The notes below the pieces were generated by a model, which had not been told where the DNA came from, did not search any database, and was given only the letters and a program-made list of their open reading frames with translations. The position numbers and the translations under genes are program-made. Positions 42,395 to 54,838 of a stretch of 64,000 nt of DNA are shown here, piece by piece. This stretch comes from Breviolum minutum Mf 1.05b.01 (lineage: Eukaryota > Sar > Dinophyceae > Suessiales > Symbiodiniaceae). The number at the start of each line of letters is the position of its first letter. The stretch's first letter is position 1. The DNA is taken from NCBI GenBank assembly GCA_000507305.1, contig DF240704.1:42364-106363 (forward strand), in the 5' to 3' direction.

Positions 42395-43639
42395 ACAGAG
42401 CGATTGTCCACCGAATGCGGTGAGGTTGGGATTCACAAACATCCTTCCACACAGCCTGGATTGCTAGTGTTGTTCGGAGGAAAATGGGCATTTCATACAT
42501 GAGAATACAGCGGCATGTGCACGGAGTGACATGAAATGAGGCTTTTTAAAGCTTAGAAGGCCCCTGAAATCAGTTCATGCGGAAAAAGGCTTTGTACTTA
42601 TCCCACACCGTTCGCTCATTCAGGCGATCCTTTGAAGATAGCGCGCCATGCAGCTGATGTCATTGAGCCAATCTGCAGAACGTTGTTTGTGAAGGGGGAG
42701 TGGGGAGGGGAATGACGTGGTTGCAAGGATGAGTGGATGAAAAACTGAACTGAAATTGATGCTGAGCGGCCGAGCTTGAATTTGCTACTTTATAGCCGTG
42801 GCCAATATGGAACTCATCTTGGCGAAAGCCAGCCAGATGAGCCTCTTTCTTTTGGAGATAGTGCTCCCCCACCCTTTCCTGCACCTAACTTTAGAGCCAT
42901 GTTGTCAAGAACATTAAGCATTTCAAGCCACCCGAAGTAGCAAGCAAGAGGGCATAAAACACCGAGCTGACATAACCCAACCAATGGTTTTGGGTTTTGC
43001 ATGCTTTAGGAAACTTTGTGAGCAATGGTATGGACGATCACCCAAAATCGTGGTGACTGACGCCGCTGGCATGAGCGGATCCGAGAAAGCTGCATGGCGT
43101 GGTTGTTCAGGGAGGGCGGTGGGTTGTGACAGGATGCTACAGGATGGAAGGATGCGGGGGACACTGCGGCATTATCGGCAAAGTGACCGGCCTAGAAAAT
43201 GAAGTACACGTGTAAATCTAAGTACTGTCCCGGAACACTTCATGACTCATCAAATACGCTTGTTGTTGTTTTGGCAATTATGTTCTAAAGATCACAACAA
43301 TCATGGTCTCCTCTTTTTGTCGATATTGTGCCCATGATGTAGCCGGATTGCCGGGGTTTAGGTTCCCTTCACCTTTGTTCCTCGCTACATGTTCTACATC
43401 CTCACGGAGCTGTTGAAGAACTCCGCACGCGCCACCGTGGAGCACGCTGCGGGAGGTCAGATGGGTCCTGTGACGTTGGTGGTGCCTTGGTAGCAATAAA
43501 TGGCCTGAAAGGATGCCATGAATTAAGCTGTGTCTTGCAGTTGCTTGTGTTTTATATCGTTTATAATGTTATAAAAAAAAATATATATAATATATTCTTT
43601 TTTGTTTGATATTTTGATATCATTGCATTCATTTGCATT
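42395..43639. other. Gap, nothing supported
   Basis: No convincing exon. A short AT-rich tract lies at 43569-43594. Confidence 0.3.
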
Positions 43640-44190
43640 CTATGTTTGTTGCGTGACACCTCCGAGGTTTGCACCGGCAACAATATCACCAGCGTCCGGG
43701 TGTCTGATGAAGGAGGTGGAATTCCTGCGGATGGCCTGGCGCATGTGTGGTCCTATTTGTACACCACGGCCCAGCCACAGGACATTCCTGTAACCAGGCC
43801 CGTCAAATATGCTTGACTTGGACATAACAAGTGCTGGAGAGGTGGGATGTTGCATCCCCAGTGTCACATTCTCCAAATTTAAATGGATGCTCGAGTTTAG
43901 GCTCGGAGCGGTGTAACCCAAAGAGTGTCATCTAACCAATGAAGAATCCTCGTCAATCTCATATACAACGTGTTGATCTTGCAGATGTCCAAATTTGTCC
44001 AAATGTACTCATTGACCAGGAATGTACACACCCAATTGGTCGCAACATGTCCCTGTCCTTCCTTTGTATGGCAGTCTCCCATTTTGGAACTCAACTATCC
44101 AGGGATGGGGTTGATGCACCTTCTGAGCTTCAACGCTTGGAGATGTCACTGCAGCCGCGGAGTAGTGTCTTGCTTTCAAGATGGCTGTTC
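43640..44190 (-). CDS. Minus-strand gene, unknown function
   Basis: The 3' exon (stop at 43640-43642) reads HLNLENVTLGMQHPTSPALV, FDGPGYRNVLWLGRGVQIGP and STSFIRHPDAGDIVAGANLG. An upstream minus exon (about 44014-44190) reads ARHYSAAAVTSPSVEAQKV, HPWIVEFQNGRLPYKGRTGT and CCDQLGVYIPG. Codon use is strongly coding. The style suggests an extracellular or beta-rich protein, but I cannot name a family. The intron between them was not phased. Confidence 0.5.
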
Positions 44191-47100
44191 TCCAAGTCCC
44201 AGGAACTGAATCCCAAATCTCAATAGCACTTGGATCGGGTTCGTTCGGTGGTTCGGTCGGGCCAGTGAATTGAGATTATTCAGACTCCAATAAGAAAATC
44301 GGCTACTGGTGGCTCTATGCAGCGCACCTTCGTATATATATATACACATAATCTAACATATGATATAGATAACATAGACTGGTCTGATTGGGTCAGCCCT
44401 TTGAAGCCCCTCTCTGCTTCACGGTCAGCGCAAAGTAGAATACCACAGGAAGACTGCATCAACTAGCAACAATCATACCACTACTAGCAACAACACCATT
44501 ATTAATTGTCATGATTTCCTTTATGTTGTTGTCATTATTGGCATTGCAGTGCTATCATAGTTGTTATCATTCTTGGTAGTACTAGAGTGGTACCTGAAAT
44601 ACCTGATACAACAATTGAAAGTAGTCCCAACGGAGACATTCATGTGACATCCCAGTTCTGGGTGCCATCTGGTGGGTCCTTTTGAGGCCTTTCACTCATT
44701 GATGAGAACTCAGAAGATCAGGAGCACCGAATCCTGATGAGGTGCTACATGTGCAGAGCTGGGTAACTATATAATCATGGTCAGAATGTGGTAATTTTGT
44801 AATTATATACTATATGCTTACAATCTTACATATATGACATGGCGAACATTTTGCGGCAACTTTGCACTTTGCATGAGGTAAGTTTCCGTGGGGTCCTGAT
44901 GCTGACAAAAGGAAAATGGTAGGGATGCTTGATCATGGTGCGGCAGGCCGAATTAACATGGTGATTTACAAGACCTGGTATGGTGGGCATCCCCATTATA
45001 GAAATTTAGTGCATATTCCAGGTCTTTTGTCATCAGAGTGTTGCCTTGCCTTTTGATAGGTCTCCCTTAGCTGGGCTTGGCTGCGGGCTGCCCCTCAGCA
45101 GACTCTATGCGGAATACATGGGCGGCAGAATGAAGCTGCAAACTATGCCCAGGTCTTTGTGAATGTCGGTCAGGGTGAAAGTTGAGGACATATTAATCAG
45201 GACTTTTTAATTGCAGCATGGCCCCATGGCCACCATAGTTCCTGCCAGCACAATGCATTTGACGAGAGTTCATCTTAGCTTTACACATGTACTTTGAACA
45301 TGACATATCAATGATCAATGTTTCATTTTCGGTATCATATGTCCAGTGGCTTGAACAAGGACCGATAGAATGTGCAAGTTCTTATTCTTATATTCATTGT
45401 CAATTTTTCAAGCGATTCGGCGTTACCACATGCTTCAATTTGCATGTGATACGATGTCTAATCTCCCTCCCTCTCCAATACACATATTGAAGATATGTTT
45501 TATCTAGTTTGATCCATCATTAAAAATCCAAGATTTGTTTGACTATGACTGCTAAGATATTTTGCCTCCTTGCATAGAAGTAACAGATACATGTCATGGT
45601 TCTTCTACTGTATGATGAATTTCAACGAAGCACCAATTAATCTGAATGTATTTGTATGTTTTTTTGATCATCTTTGCATTTTGCGTACCTATGAAAGTCT
45701 TGTGACATGATCTATTTGGCAGTTTTCACCTAGATACAAAATGATGCAAAGTATTAATACCACACATACATGCAAGTGCTGATCTACTACTGAGTCATCG
45801 CAGTAGCACAATTTTTTGTTAGCCATTCTCCACAGTCGATTAATAGAATTGCTGTTGGACTACTTCCGGAGGGTTTCGGCAGTTCAAAAGAAGTAGCCTA
45901 GAACTTTCAAGTTGAAGTAGCATACATCCACTCAAGACAGCTTTTGCTTGGGTTTGTAGTTGCATGAGCACTATTGTTCCACAGGTATGGTACAGACGTC
46001 TTTGTCTATCTCAACAGCTTAGGAAGCAGCAACTTGGCTACAGCTTGCTGGCAGCTTTACGTAGAGGGTGCCCTCGTTTTTGAATGTTTTGAAGCAATTA
46101 CGTTATTCAACGTTATGGCTTAGTGACACGTGTAGATCTATGACCAAAGTTGGCGTGTTATGACCTCCTATTTGAGTTCGTGTGTATGCAAACAAACTTC
46201 ACCAACCTCCTCTGTCCTGTATCTTAGTATGTTTTAATTTATAGTTTGTAGTAGCGTAACAGTAGGTTCTAACTATTCTAGTAATAGTAGGATCTCTCAA
46301 CTGTTCTTGGCTTGAAACAATTTGGCCTAGTTTTGAAAACTGCTTGGTTTTTCTTTTCTAAAGTGGCATCAAATCATCTCCCAGGAGTGCTGTACTGTAG
46401 CACCGATTGCCTTCATTCCTTGAAAAGAAATTGGATCCAATTGTTTCTTGAGATTCTGCAACGCTGTCATCATTACCCAAGTTGTATATTATGCACACTT
46501 CACACTTAAGACAGCTTGAATTTATGCTGTATATGGAATATTCCGCTTACGGAAAAAACAGTACCGTACCACCAATGAAACCTGTCATCGGCTTCGGTTT
46601 ATTCACGCTGCTGCGAAGTAGGGGCCGTCCACCGGAGTAGTTGCAGATGTTGGTTGAGATCACCGCAAACAAGCGGCCAGTTCAAAGTTCATAGCTCCCA
46701 TGCCCTGGTTGACAAACGGGGGATTCCGACCTAAACATTTGAAACAAAGTACAACCTAAAACACTCGAGCAACCCTGTTTCACAAGAACCTTTGCCGCCA
46801 AGTGTATTTGTATTTCATTGTCAAGTTGCCAAATGCATCGCCAGCCATCTAGCCCTTATGGGGCCAAAAACAATGTTGTATGGTAGTGCTCCAGTCGTCA
46901 TGTCCCGACAGTCTGTGTGAAACTGTCAAAAGTAGACCTCCAACAGTCCAATGTACAACAACACAGTCTAGATTCAGGTGCAATTTTGTTTCAGCAGCCA
47001 TATTATGAAAGACAGTCATGAGTGCACAGCAAAATGTTTTTTTGCCGAAAAAATCAACATGTTGCTCCCAAGCAAAAAAGGTATGTACCATACGTACCTG

Positions 47101-47511
47101 TCAAATGCAAATAGCGAGCAAAACATTGCTATTTATTCTGGGCTGGGACGCTTGTAAAGAACGGATATTTGCAGTGTTTTGTCAAACATGCACGCAACAC
47201 ATATCGTACATAGGGGAGGTTCCTTCCATTAATCACTTCCAGTTTTGAAGGCCGAGTAGCAGAAAAGACTTTTTAGCGGTACTGCGACTCCGACAGTCGA
47301 AATGTTTGAAAAGCTTTGAAAATTGTGTCGAACGAAAACCGTAGTCGACCTCCCCGGAGTGGAAAACAGTGCCACTTCGCTGGTCAAGATGCCAAATTTA
47401 TTCCAGAAATGCAGGTAAAACACGAAATTTTCGGCGCATAAGTTTTCAAATCAAAAGTTCGAAGGAGACTAAAACGTTCCCAAAATGCCGTACATTACAG
47501 CATTTCACCTA
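44191..47511. other. Long gap without a supported gene
   Basis: About 3.3 kb with only short weak frames (for example 45287-45490). It is AT-leaning, with TA tracts near 44333. No RNA gene or repeat stands out. Confidence 0.35.
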
Positions 47512-47988
47512 TCATGCTTTACCTGCACAGAATGCCACCCCCCCAGCGAGAGCTGATCTTGTTAGTGCCTCCGGAACGGAAAGACACACCATTTTGATTT
47601 TGTACCTACCGGTGCGGGCGGATTTTGTTAGTGGGAAAATACCATCATTGTAAGACACATTGTGCGAAGATCCCTCATGTCTGAGAAGATGCTCAGAATG
47701 CAGATGAATGAAAGCTTTCCTGAACCCATCTGCCAAGGCTCTGACGTTCTCAAGACTCTCTGAGAGCGGACGTTTGGCTGTTAAACTTGCCGCCTCCCAG
47801 AAAACGACAAAAAAGCACGAAGCGCGCTTTGGCCCTAGTTCTTCTGTCTCAAGAGCATGGTGAAGCTGGAAATGAACAAGAGGGTCATGTAAACAACTTG
47901 AAGTTATGAATGCCCTGTAGAGGGGGAAATAGAGGATATGAAGTGTTTGTAGCAGCAAGTGGTTTTCACGCCGCTCTTGGTTGGTCAA
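47512..47988 (-). CDS. Minus-strand ORF, 158 codons
   Basis: The frame reads HFQLHHALETEELGPKRASC, FWEAASLTAKRPLSESLENV and RALADGFRKAFIHLHSEHLL, down to a stop at 47512-47514. The central part is convincingly coding; the ends are less so and exon limits may be narrower. It overlaps the tail of the next minus-strand ORF by 23 bp. Function unknown. Confidence 0.4.
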   Translation of the reverse strand: MTNQERRENHLLLQTLHILYFPLYRAFITSSCLHDPLVHFQLHHALETEELGPKRASCFFVVFWEAASLTAKRPLSESLENVRALADGFRKAFIHLHSEHLLRHEGSSHNVSYNDGIFPLTKSARTGRYKIKMVCLSVPEALTRSALAGGVAFCAGKA

Positions 47989-48220
47989 AGGTGTGGCCTA
48001 TAGGCACTTGAACTTGCAGCGAACTCAATGGTTCAATATGGATAGGATGGTGCATCTCTTTATTCCAAGTATTTGATGACGTGTACATTGCGCTGACATC
48101 ATTGCATGCAAAATACATCCTGGCACTTTTCACCGTCCAGCCAGTACATCTGATAGGCTTGGGTGTGCTCCTAGCAGCAAGTAAGAAAACCAAGCCGCAA
48201 GCCCAAATTCCGTTTGCCAT
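47966..48220 (-). CDS. Minus-strand secreted or membrane-entry protein, 84 residues
   Basis: ATG at 48220 opens MANGIWACGLVFLLAARS, a good signal peptide. It is followed by a Cys-containing stretch (IRCTGWTVKSARMYFACND) and IHIEPLSSLQVQVPIGHTF. The stop is at 47966-47968. The frame is open upstream to 48367. A small secreted protein or first exon of a larger one. Confidence 0.45.
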   Translation of the reverse strand: MANGIWACGLVFLLAARSTPKPIRCTGWTVKSARMYFACNDVSAMYTSSNTWNKEMHHPIHIEPLSSLQVQVPIGHTFDQPRAA

Positions 48221-49052
48221 GACAGGTGAGGCTTCCAAATGGTGAGATCTATGACTTTGAGCCTCACCTCTTTGCAACTCTGCGTTCCTGACCCGGCACC
48301 TAGCGAGTGACACTGGAGCCAGTAAAGATGATGTAGGTCTGAAGGGGCCGTGAGCTTTTCCCAACAACTTTGACTTTAGACAAGGTTGAACAGTTGAGAG
48401 GACTAATGTGGATACAAAGACGTGGCATGACGTGGCTCCTCAGGAGATCGAATTCGTAGGTGGCCCAAAGTTGGCGCCATTCGCTCACCGCATCTTTTCC
48501 TCACTTTCAAGGCCATAGAGTCTGACGCGAAGAGCGACTTGTCCTAGCCTGTTCAACCATGGCTTGATGCACTGCAACAATTTCAATTTACCGCCGCTGT
48601 GGAGCCTTTCAGCCAGACATTTCCAGCTTACCCAAATACTTCTCTAAAATTCGGGAGACGGTCCCAGTAGAGCAGGGTCAGCCTTCCCACACCTCTCCAC
48701 CTTTGTTCAACAACAGCAGTGCTTGTGTTTGTTGGGCACTGATAGAAGCCAAAGTTTGGATAAACACTGTTGGTGGAATTCGAATGAAGAAGAGATTGTG
48801 ATCCAGACAATCAATGACAGATCCCTTATATCAGTCATTGGGGAGTTGACCCCTGCTTGAGAAGGGTCTCTGATCTGGAAAGGGCATCCATTTCTGAAAA
48901 TCACTGCGAGCCTGTGCCCGCAGGATTGCTTTAATCGCGGCCTGAAAAATGTGCAAATAGAAGCAGAAATGCTATGGACAGGATGTGACACGACTAAAGC
49001 GGGCCTCAGTGTCAATTTACCTCAATTCACTACTATGTTGCTATGAACAGCT

Positions 49053-49262
49053 GTGAACAGCCATTTGCAGGGCTTCTTAAGTTGGGTGATTGATTCTCTA
49101 TCAGTTGCCTTTCTTTACAACCTATCAGACTCTGACTGGAATTCAGCCGAAAACTCCAGGTACATCTTGGAAAAGGAGCGGGTAGACTCGATCAGGCGAC
49201 TCCGTTGGTCCGTTAGGGCTTTCTGGCTATTTCAACACTGGCTGTTTCTGCGCAGAGCTTGA
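49053..49262 (+). other. Weak plus-strand ORF
   Basis: The frame reads SDWNSAENSRYILEKERVDS and IRRLRWSVRAFWLFQ. No splice or family support. Confidence 0.25.
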
Positions 49263-49614
49263 AAGAGTCATTTTACCGAGGTTCGGTATGCAGACAGGGG
49301 TTCGATAACACTATATATAACAATATATAATATAATATATATATATTATTATATACAAGTCTTATTTATGCCTCGTTTATTGAGCTTTTTGGATCTGGAA
49401 TAGCTCATAGGGTCGAGATGCGTCGAGAATTTTGTTGTAGGGAGAACTTCTGTCGATTTCCTAAAAGAAGCGTGCCTTCCAATTATATTTCCGTATTTCC
49501 GTATTTCCAAACAAATGTTCACTGTAAACATGAAAAACATGAAGCTTGGAACATCTTGGAACCAATTTGACACTTCAGAAACTTCCCGCGCAAGGCCACC
49601 CGCCTGGGGGAAGA

Positions 49615-50067
49615 TCAGGACCGTCCGGCCTGCCTCTGTGGAGATCCCTGATATGCTTGCCTTTCAATGCGAATTTCAAGGTTTGATTTGGTTTTGTAAG
49701 AGTTCAAAGTAAACACAAATAAGCGATCGATTGAAATCTCCTTCATTTCTTTGACTAAAATGATGGACCTGTATGCATCTGCTTTGCCTGCCAGGCTGAT
49801 GGAACGTGAAACGCAGTCAGGGCAGTATGACTGGGTTTGACACTCAGAGATCGAGTGGCATTGGGCCATTGGGTCGCGGAGTGATTGAGCCACTTGGGGC
49901 ATTGTGCGCATCCATCCAAGTGGCAAATCAGAATTCAATAAGGCTGACCTTTCTCCAAGAACCCAATAGTTTTCACAAGTGATGTGTCCATATATGTCCC
50001 ACATGCTTGCAAAATAGGTCAGTTTTATTAGAACCTGGTTTGAGAACGGTGCCCCAAAGTCAGGCAA
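49615..50067 (-). CDS. Minus-strand ORF with Cys-rich centre
   Basis: The frame reads YWVLGERSALLNSDLPLGW, VAQSLRDPMAQCHSISECQ, TQSYCPDCVSRSISLAGKAD and YRSIILVKEMKEISIDRLF. The cluster C-x6-C-x5-C-x2-C could bind metal. In-frame ATGs occur at several points and none is clearly the start. Unknown family. Confidence 0.4.
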   Translation of the reverse strand: MPDFGAPFSNQVLIKLTYFASMWDIYGHITCENYWVLGERSALLNSDLPLGWMRTMPQVAQSLRDPMAQCHSISECQTQSYCPDCVSRSISLAGKADAYRSIILVKEMKEISIDRLFVFTLNSYKTKSNLEIRIERQAYQGSPQRQAGRS

Positions 50068-50277
50068 CTAGTGTATGTCCAAGAAGCCAGAGCTGCCTCA
50101 GGTGGTTTGGGCTGACTGCGATACGTACTTCATGAACATGAGGAATTTTGTGGCCGTTTGCTGACAGATTTTATTATTTGCTGGTAGGACGTGGATCTCC
50201 CGAGAAAAGAGGTGTTGTACTCAAGACGATTTTGAATCGCATGATTTTAGTGATGCATTTGACCTATAGATAAGACT

Positions 50278-50529
50278 TTGACAGGGCTAGATGAATTTGT
50301 GATGATCTTCGGATGGGGCGTTCAAGAGTGTGGAGCAAGGGAACGTTTATTTAAATTGCATGAAACATATGTTTTTTCCCTGCGTGTCCACTTCGCCCTT
50401 GTCAGTACCACTTTGGAAAGCGTCCTCTTCACCTATGCTGGTGTGGCAGATGGTGACTCTGGGCCACAAGTGATCGAGGGTTTGGAAGAGTGGCTTCAAT
50501 CACATCAGCACGCCTTTCAGATGATTTGA
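50278..50529 (+). CDS. Coding exon, possible 5' exon of the next gene
   Basis: The frame reads VHFALVSTTLESVLFTYAG and PQVIEGLEEWLQSHQHAF, to TGA at 50527-50529. The first third is less convincing. It lies ~300 bp upstream of the GT34-like exon on the same strand. Confidence 0.4.
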   Translation: MTGLDEFVMIFGWGVQECGARERLFKLHETYVFSLRVHFALVSTTLESVLFTYAGVADGDSGPQVIEGLEEWLQSHQHAFQMI

Positions 50530-50835
50530 ATGCCCCAACCGATGTGAGACTTTCGGAAGCAGTGGAGTCTTGCCCTGTTTGGATAGTGTCAAACATTTGG
50601 GATTTTCTCTTGAGGAAATCTTAACATCATCATATTATGTCATATATCATCAAAATCAAATATCACAATAACGTATGAATTCAGATTATGTCATTACAAA
50701 TCTCGCTACAGCGGTCCAGGTGACGGGGTGACCTTGGATCCAGAGGCCAAATGATTCCATATGTTGACAGGGGTGTTGTTGCAGTAGGACCATTTCTCCG
50801 CTTCTTTAGATCCTCCATTGTTTAATTGTTTGCAG

Positions 50836-50973
50836 GTTCACATGATTGTCAGCGAGGACAATGCGATGCTCAACACGGGCATCTTCTTTGCACGAAGCAG
50901 CAAGTGGGTTTCTGCCTGAGCGCACAACATTGGGGAGAACGTGATGCTGAACACAAGCGGTCAAGAACCAACG

Positions 50974-51051
<78 letters not shown>

Positions 51052-54000
51052 GGTTGGTGTTCACTACAATCGTAGTCATTTTGTTGTTGCTTTTGTTTCT
51101 GCTTTCTGACTGTCTTGTTCTTGTTCTTCTTGTCGTTCTGGTTGTGGTTGTGGTTGTTGCTGTGACTGCGTTTGGTACCTTTTTTTTCTTTGTCACGCCC
51201 TTCAGTCCTTTATGGCAATGCGCAATGGCAAGGGGTATATAATACGTTGTTTCAGGAGATTTGATTACCTGGCAGAGCAGATCAAATACATTGACGAGAG
51301 CTTTTTTTGATGGTGATGATTGATAGCGTAGTATTGCAAGCAACCTTTTCATTCACCGTTTGGGTTTGGGTCTTTGAGGAGTTGTACGTGTTCCGACTAT
51401 CATTATGAATTATATGAAACTCCAATCCAGTGGGCTCAGGTCACTGGGCTTCTAAGACGGATTTGGGGCCAACTCTCTCAGTGGGGAAGTACACATAGGG
51501 CTGAAGGAAAACTTGAAGGCCTGGATAGGCCTGGTGGAGTCTAATGATATAAAGTGTTGCACTTGTTGTATATTGGATAGCTGGACATTTGGGTTTGCAT
51601 TTTCTTGATGGATGGTGTTTCCATGTTCCCTGAGAGTCTTGAGACACCTTCGCTCCACCTGAACATGTCACACAGGGCCACAGACAAGTCCCATTTTTGT
51701 TTTTTTTGCAAAACCCCACAGCACGCTTCATTCACTTCGGTAACGTTCGGCCGGCAGTCAGGAACGAAGGTACTTGTAGGTAAATCAGTTCGAAAGAGGG
51801 GCCATTTTTTCTAGTAGAATCTTGCTGGATTTGAATTCCCCTATCTTTTGACCGCGACGACCAAGGTGCTGATGATTCTCCCTGGATCAATCATCCGTGG
51901 TGCCTCTCTCAGTAGAGAAGCGGGTCAGCACCGTCGAAAGGTTGGAGTACGAAACAAATGATATTTAACTTTTTGGGATGCAAATATAATAAAGATACAT
52001 ATAATATATATATATATACTGAATTATAATGACGTATATATGTATATATATATATATATACAAATACACATATCTACATATCATATACGTTGAGGATGAT
52101 GAGGACGTTGCAGCTAGCTACAGGGTGCCCCAGGTAAACTCCTCTTGCGAATTCAGACAGCACTTGTGGATGCTTTGCCCTTGTACTTATGACTTAACTC
52201 ACCAACCTCCAGATTTGTGGTACTGGCAAACGCAGTCCTGTGTGGTCTGGGAGTCTAGGCTAGGATTACACAAGCAGATGCCTGCAAGATGATATTGGCC
52301 CCGCAAGATGACCTTTATCCAGCATGAGTCACCAATCCTTCAGGTGAGCAACGTTCAAAACCCTTAAAACATTCTATATTATACTGATTGGTTAATCGGG
52401 ATCCTTACAATGGCTTAGTATAATCCATATAGCTGGGAGTCTCCAGCAAATAGCCAGGGTTTTGGTCACTGCTCAGGTGGGAGAATGCAGCTTTTACTTG
52501 GCAGTTTCTGAAGGAGACCTGGCATGGATTTGGGATGTCTCCCTTCTGTATTTCTTTTGACTTTGATATATAGATCTTTTGGGCGAAGGTTGACAAATAC
52601 AAGATGGGGATCCTTGATGATCTCCGGGTAGAACCTTGGCCGTATATTCCCCAAATAGGAACATAGCTCGATGTAGCTCATTGAATTCGCAGTTGCATCC
52701 AGGACAATGCGCAAAAGTTTGCCTCTGAGGATGTGGAGGACTAAAGACGTCCCTTTTTTCGTTTGGGTGGTCGACCTGCCACGAGAGATTTCTTGAAACT
52801 TGGAACCCTTGGGGTTCTTGATATCTGGTTCCACTACCGACACGCGTCCGTTGTCACAGCTGGTGCAGAAATTTGATACGTCAAAAGTAGACATGGAGAC
52901 CAGTTGACCTGGTTTCATTGGCTTGCCTCTTAGTTTAAACGCTAGAACCATTGCATCATCCTTCCAAAGGATGTAAATTATGTAGACACGGTAGGATGGC
53001 ACCACCGTGGGATGCCCCCGCATCATGCGGAACTTCCACCATCTTCAAACTTCCATGTTGTCGCGACCGGAAAGAGTCGCAGCGCATGGTGACCATTGCA
53101 TCTCTGTCTGGTTCTGCGCAAGGAATGGGCAGCTACAGGAAATGATGACATGTGGGGCGTCTTGAGCTCAGTTCGTCAGACTTGTTCGCAAGTGAAGCCC
53201 TTTTCCCCCAAAATCAGTCGGAGTGTCAAACATTTAGAAATTGAATTGAACTAATCTAAGACTTCCACACTCAATGTGACGATTGCTCATAGCGGGAGGA
53301 ATTGCAAACATAGAGCCAGATTGCAACATGCCGGGTTCAAGAACCTCTAGACCCAAGCCACTCATTTCAGTTTTGGCTGTGCTCGCTCTCTCTCTTTCTC
53401 TTTCTTGGTGTGGACAAGCCAACCAAAGGCAAGGTCGTGCTTCAAAAGGTGAAGAGAGAGCAGGTCCAGGAGCATTTCCCCAGTTCAATTGAACACAGCG
53501 ATTGATTATTGCACACCAATGATTAGGTGCTTTACGGATTGCCTTTAAGACGTAACTGCAGGATGACTAATTCTTTTTGGGCAACAGCACTTTGGAGTGT
53601 GGCAACCTTCCAATAAATTACAGTTAGAGTTGAGGCACAGGTCAAGGGAGCGAGACTTCAGATGTTCTGAATATATTCCTCAATGTGTGCTAACGTTTCA
53701 AACTCTACTGACACATTACAGAGCAAGTCACTCCTAGCTGACTTCTCGTGTGGTTGTGAGGGAATTGGAAGATCGCGCCCAGGTCTATCCAAACCAAGTA
53801 CGCTTGGCACCTCAGCTGCTTGGCTTGAATCTTGAGAACGACCGGAGGGTTGTCACCAGTGAAATAAAATTACACTCACTTTGGGCAGTGGTTGGAAACA
53901 AGTGGATGTTTCAAATCGGAGGAAATCGAAAACAAAAATGGCCATCAATTGAGACGGAACAAAAAGAAGCATGCTCTGACACTGTGGAGATCTGCGGGGC

Positions 54001-54503
54001 ATGAAGGAACGGAGCATGAAGGAATTACCAACTGAGTGTTTGCATGTTTTTGCAGTGCCAAACTATGCTGTAAAATGAGCATAGCTATGCAGCTATGCCA
54101 CTGTGGGCTGCGGCAGGTCCCACTTCAACTCCTACCATCCAATCACATCTCGCTTTCAGCATGACACTTGGGAGGTGCACGAATCAGAGCAAGCAGTAGT
54201 AACGTAGTAAGCAAACACTCAGTTGGCACCAATGAAAATCAGTTTTCCACCAAAACTGAAGCGCTTTGGATCCGGATGTGTCACTGTCACCGACAGGAAG
54301 GAAAGTTTGTGATCGCCTTCAATGGTGTCCTCAGTGCGAGCAGTCCCACCGTGGTGTCAGCGGCAAGTTTGTCTCAGCAGATCTCAATAGCCTTCAAGAG
54401 AGCAATACCAAGGTGCACAGGTATAGAAAGGCACAGCAACTTGAATTTGATCACTTGGCTTCATGCATCTTCATGCATTCTGCCTGTGACAAATTACACT
54501 TGA
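50836..54503 (+). CDS. Putative GMA12/MNN10-type (GT34) galactosyltransferase, exon chain
   Basis: GT34 enzymes transfer galactose or mannose from nucleotide sugars to glycans in the Golgi. Exon 50836-50907 (acceptor TTGTTTGCAG) reads VHMIVSEDNAMLNTGIFFAR then SSKW. The D-x-x-x-L-N-x-G-x-F-x-x-R-x-S-x-W pattern is the family's donor-site region. A frame at 53750-53848 reads AQVYPNQVRLAPQLLGLNL, like the Y-P-x-Q-V-R-x-A-P-Q stretch. The exon from 54297 (acceptor CACCGACAG) reads GKFVIAFNGVLSASSPTVV, like the C-terminal G-x-F-V-x-x-F-x-G motif. Inner exons between 51.2 and 53.7 kb are not resolved; 51206 onward (acceptor GCCCTTCAG) is one candidate. The call rests on three short motifs in the right order. 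Confidence 0.45.
50973..51051. repeat. (GTT)n microsatellite in a putative intron
   Basis: Pure GTT array of ~78 bp, within the intron after the GT34-like exon. A GTT/TTG-rich border continues to ~51160. Confidence 0.95.
51998..52062. repeat. (TA)n microsatellite
   Basis: Two TA-rich blocks separated by about 20 bp. Confidence 0.85.
52466..53026 (-). CDS. Minus-strand ORF, 186 codons, nested in the glycosyltransferase interval
   Basis: Tandem ATGs at 53026-53021 open an uninterrupted frame to 52466. It reads YIIYILWKDDAMVLAFKLRG, PGQLVSMSTFDVSNFCTSCD, RVSVVEPDIKNPKGSKFQEI, LRIVLDATANSMSYIELCSY and DPHLVFVNLRPKDLYIKVKR. Alternating hydrophobic strands suggest a beta-rich domain, with one C-x2-C pair. 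Codon use is consistent throughout and no plus-strand exon competes. It has no visible intron, so it may be a retrogene or a single large exon. I do not recognise the family. Confidence 0.6.
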   Translation of the reverse strand: MMRGHPTVVPSYRVYIIYILWKDDAMVLAFKLRGKPMKPGQLVSMSTFDVSNFCTSCDNGRVSVVEPDIKNPKGSKFQEISRGRSTTQTKKGTSLVLHILRGKLLRIVLDATANSMSYIELCSYLGNIRPRFYPEIIKDPHLVFVNLRPKDLYIKVKRNTEGRHPKSMPGLLQKLPSKSCILPPEQ

Positions 54504-54702
54504 GTACTGGCTTGTATAGATCTAGCTTGCAGCCTTTTTGGCTCGGAAAGCATAGGATCTGTCACATCTTCATCTGCAAGATGAGAGAGGCATGGAACGC
54601 GGGGTGAACATGCGTACACAAATCGTCAATGCAAGCGTTAGAAATCAGGTATTCATGTCACAGCCTTTGCACGATTTCGCATGCATAAATCATATCATAC
54701 CA

Positions 54703-54743
54703 TGTTGTTGTTGTTGTTGTTGTTGTTGTCGTTGTCGTTGTCG

Positions 54744-54837
<94 letters not shown>

Positions 54838-54838
54838 G
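54703..54838. repeat. (GTT)n flanked by (GTC GTT)n
   Basis: A 136-bp array: pure GTT, three GTC-interrupted units, a long pure GTT block, then five GTC-interrupted units before TGTGTA. The variant units sit at both flanks of the pure core. Confidence 0.95.

Noticed and set aside
44079..44094. CCATTTTGGAACTCAA as a relict spliced leader
   Set aside because: It needs a two-base insertion and has no match in the 5' half of the leader.
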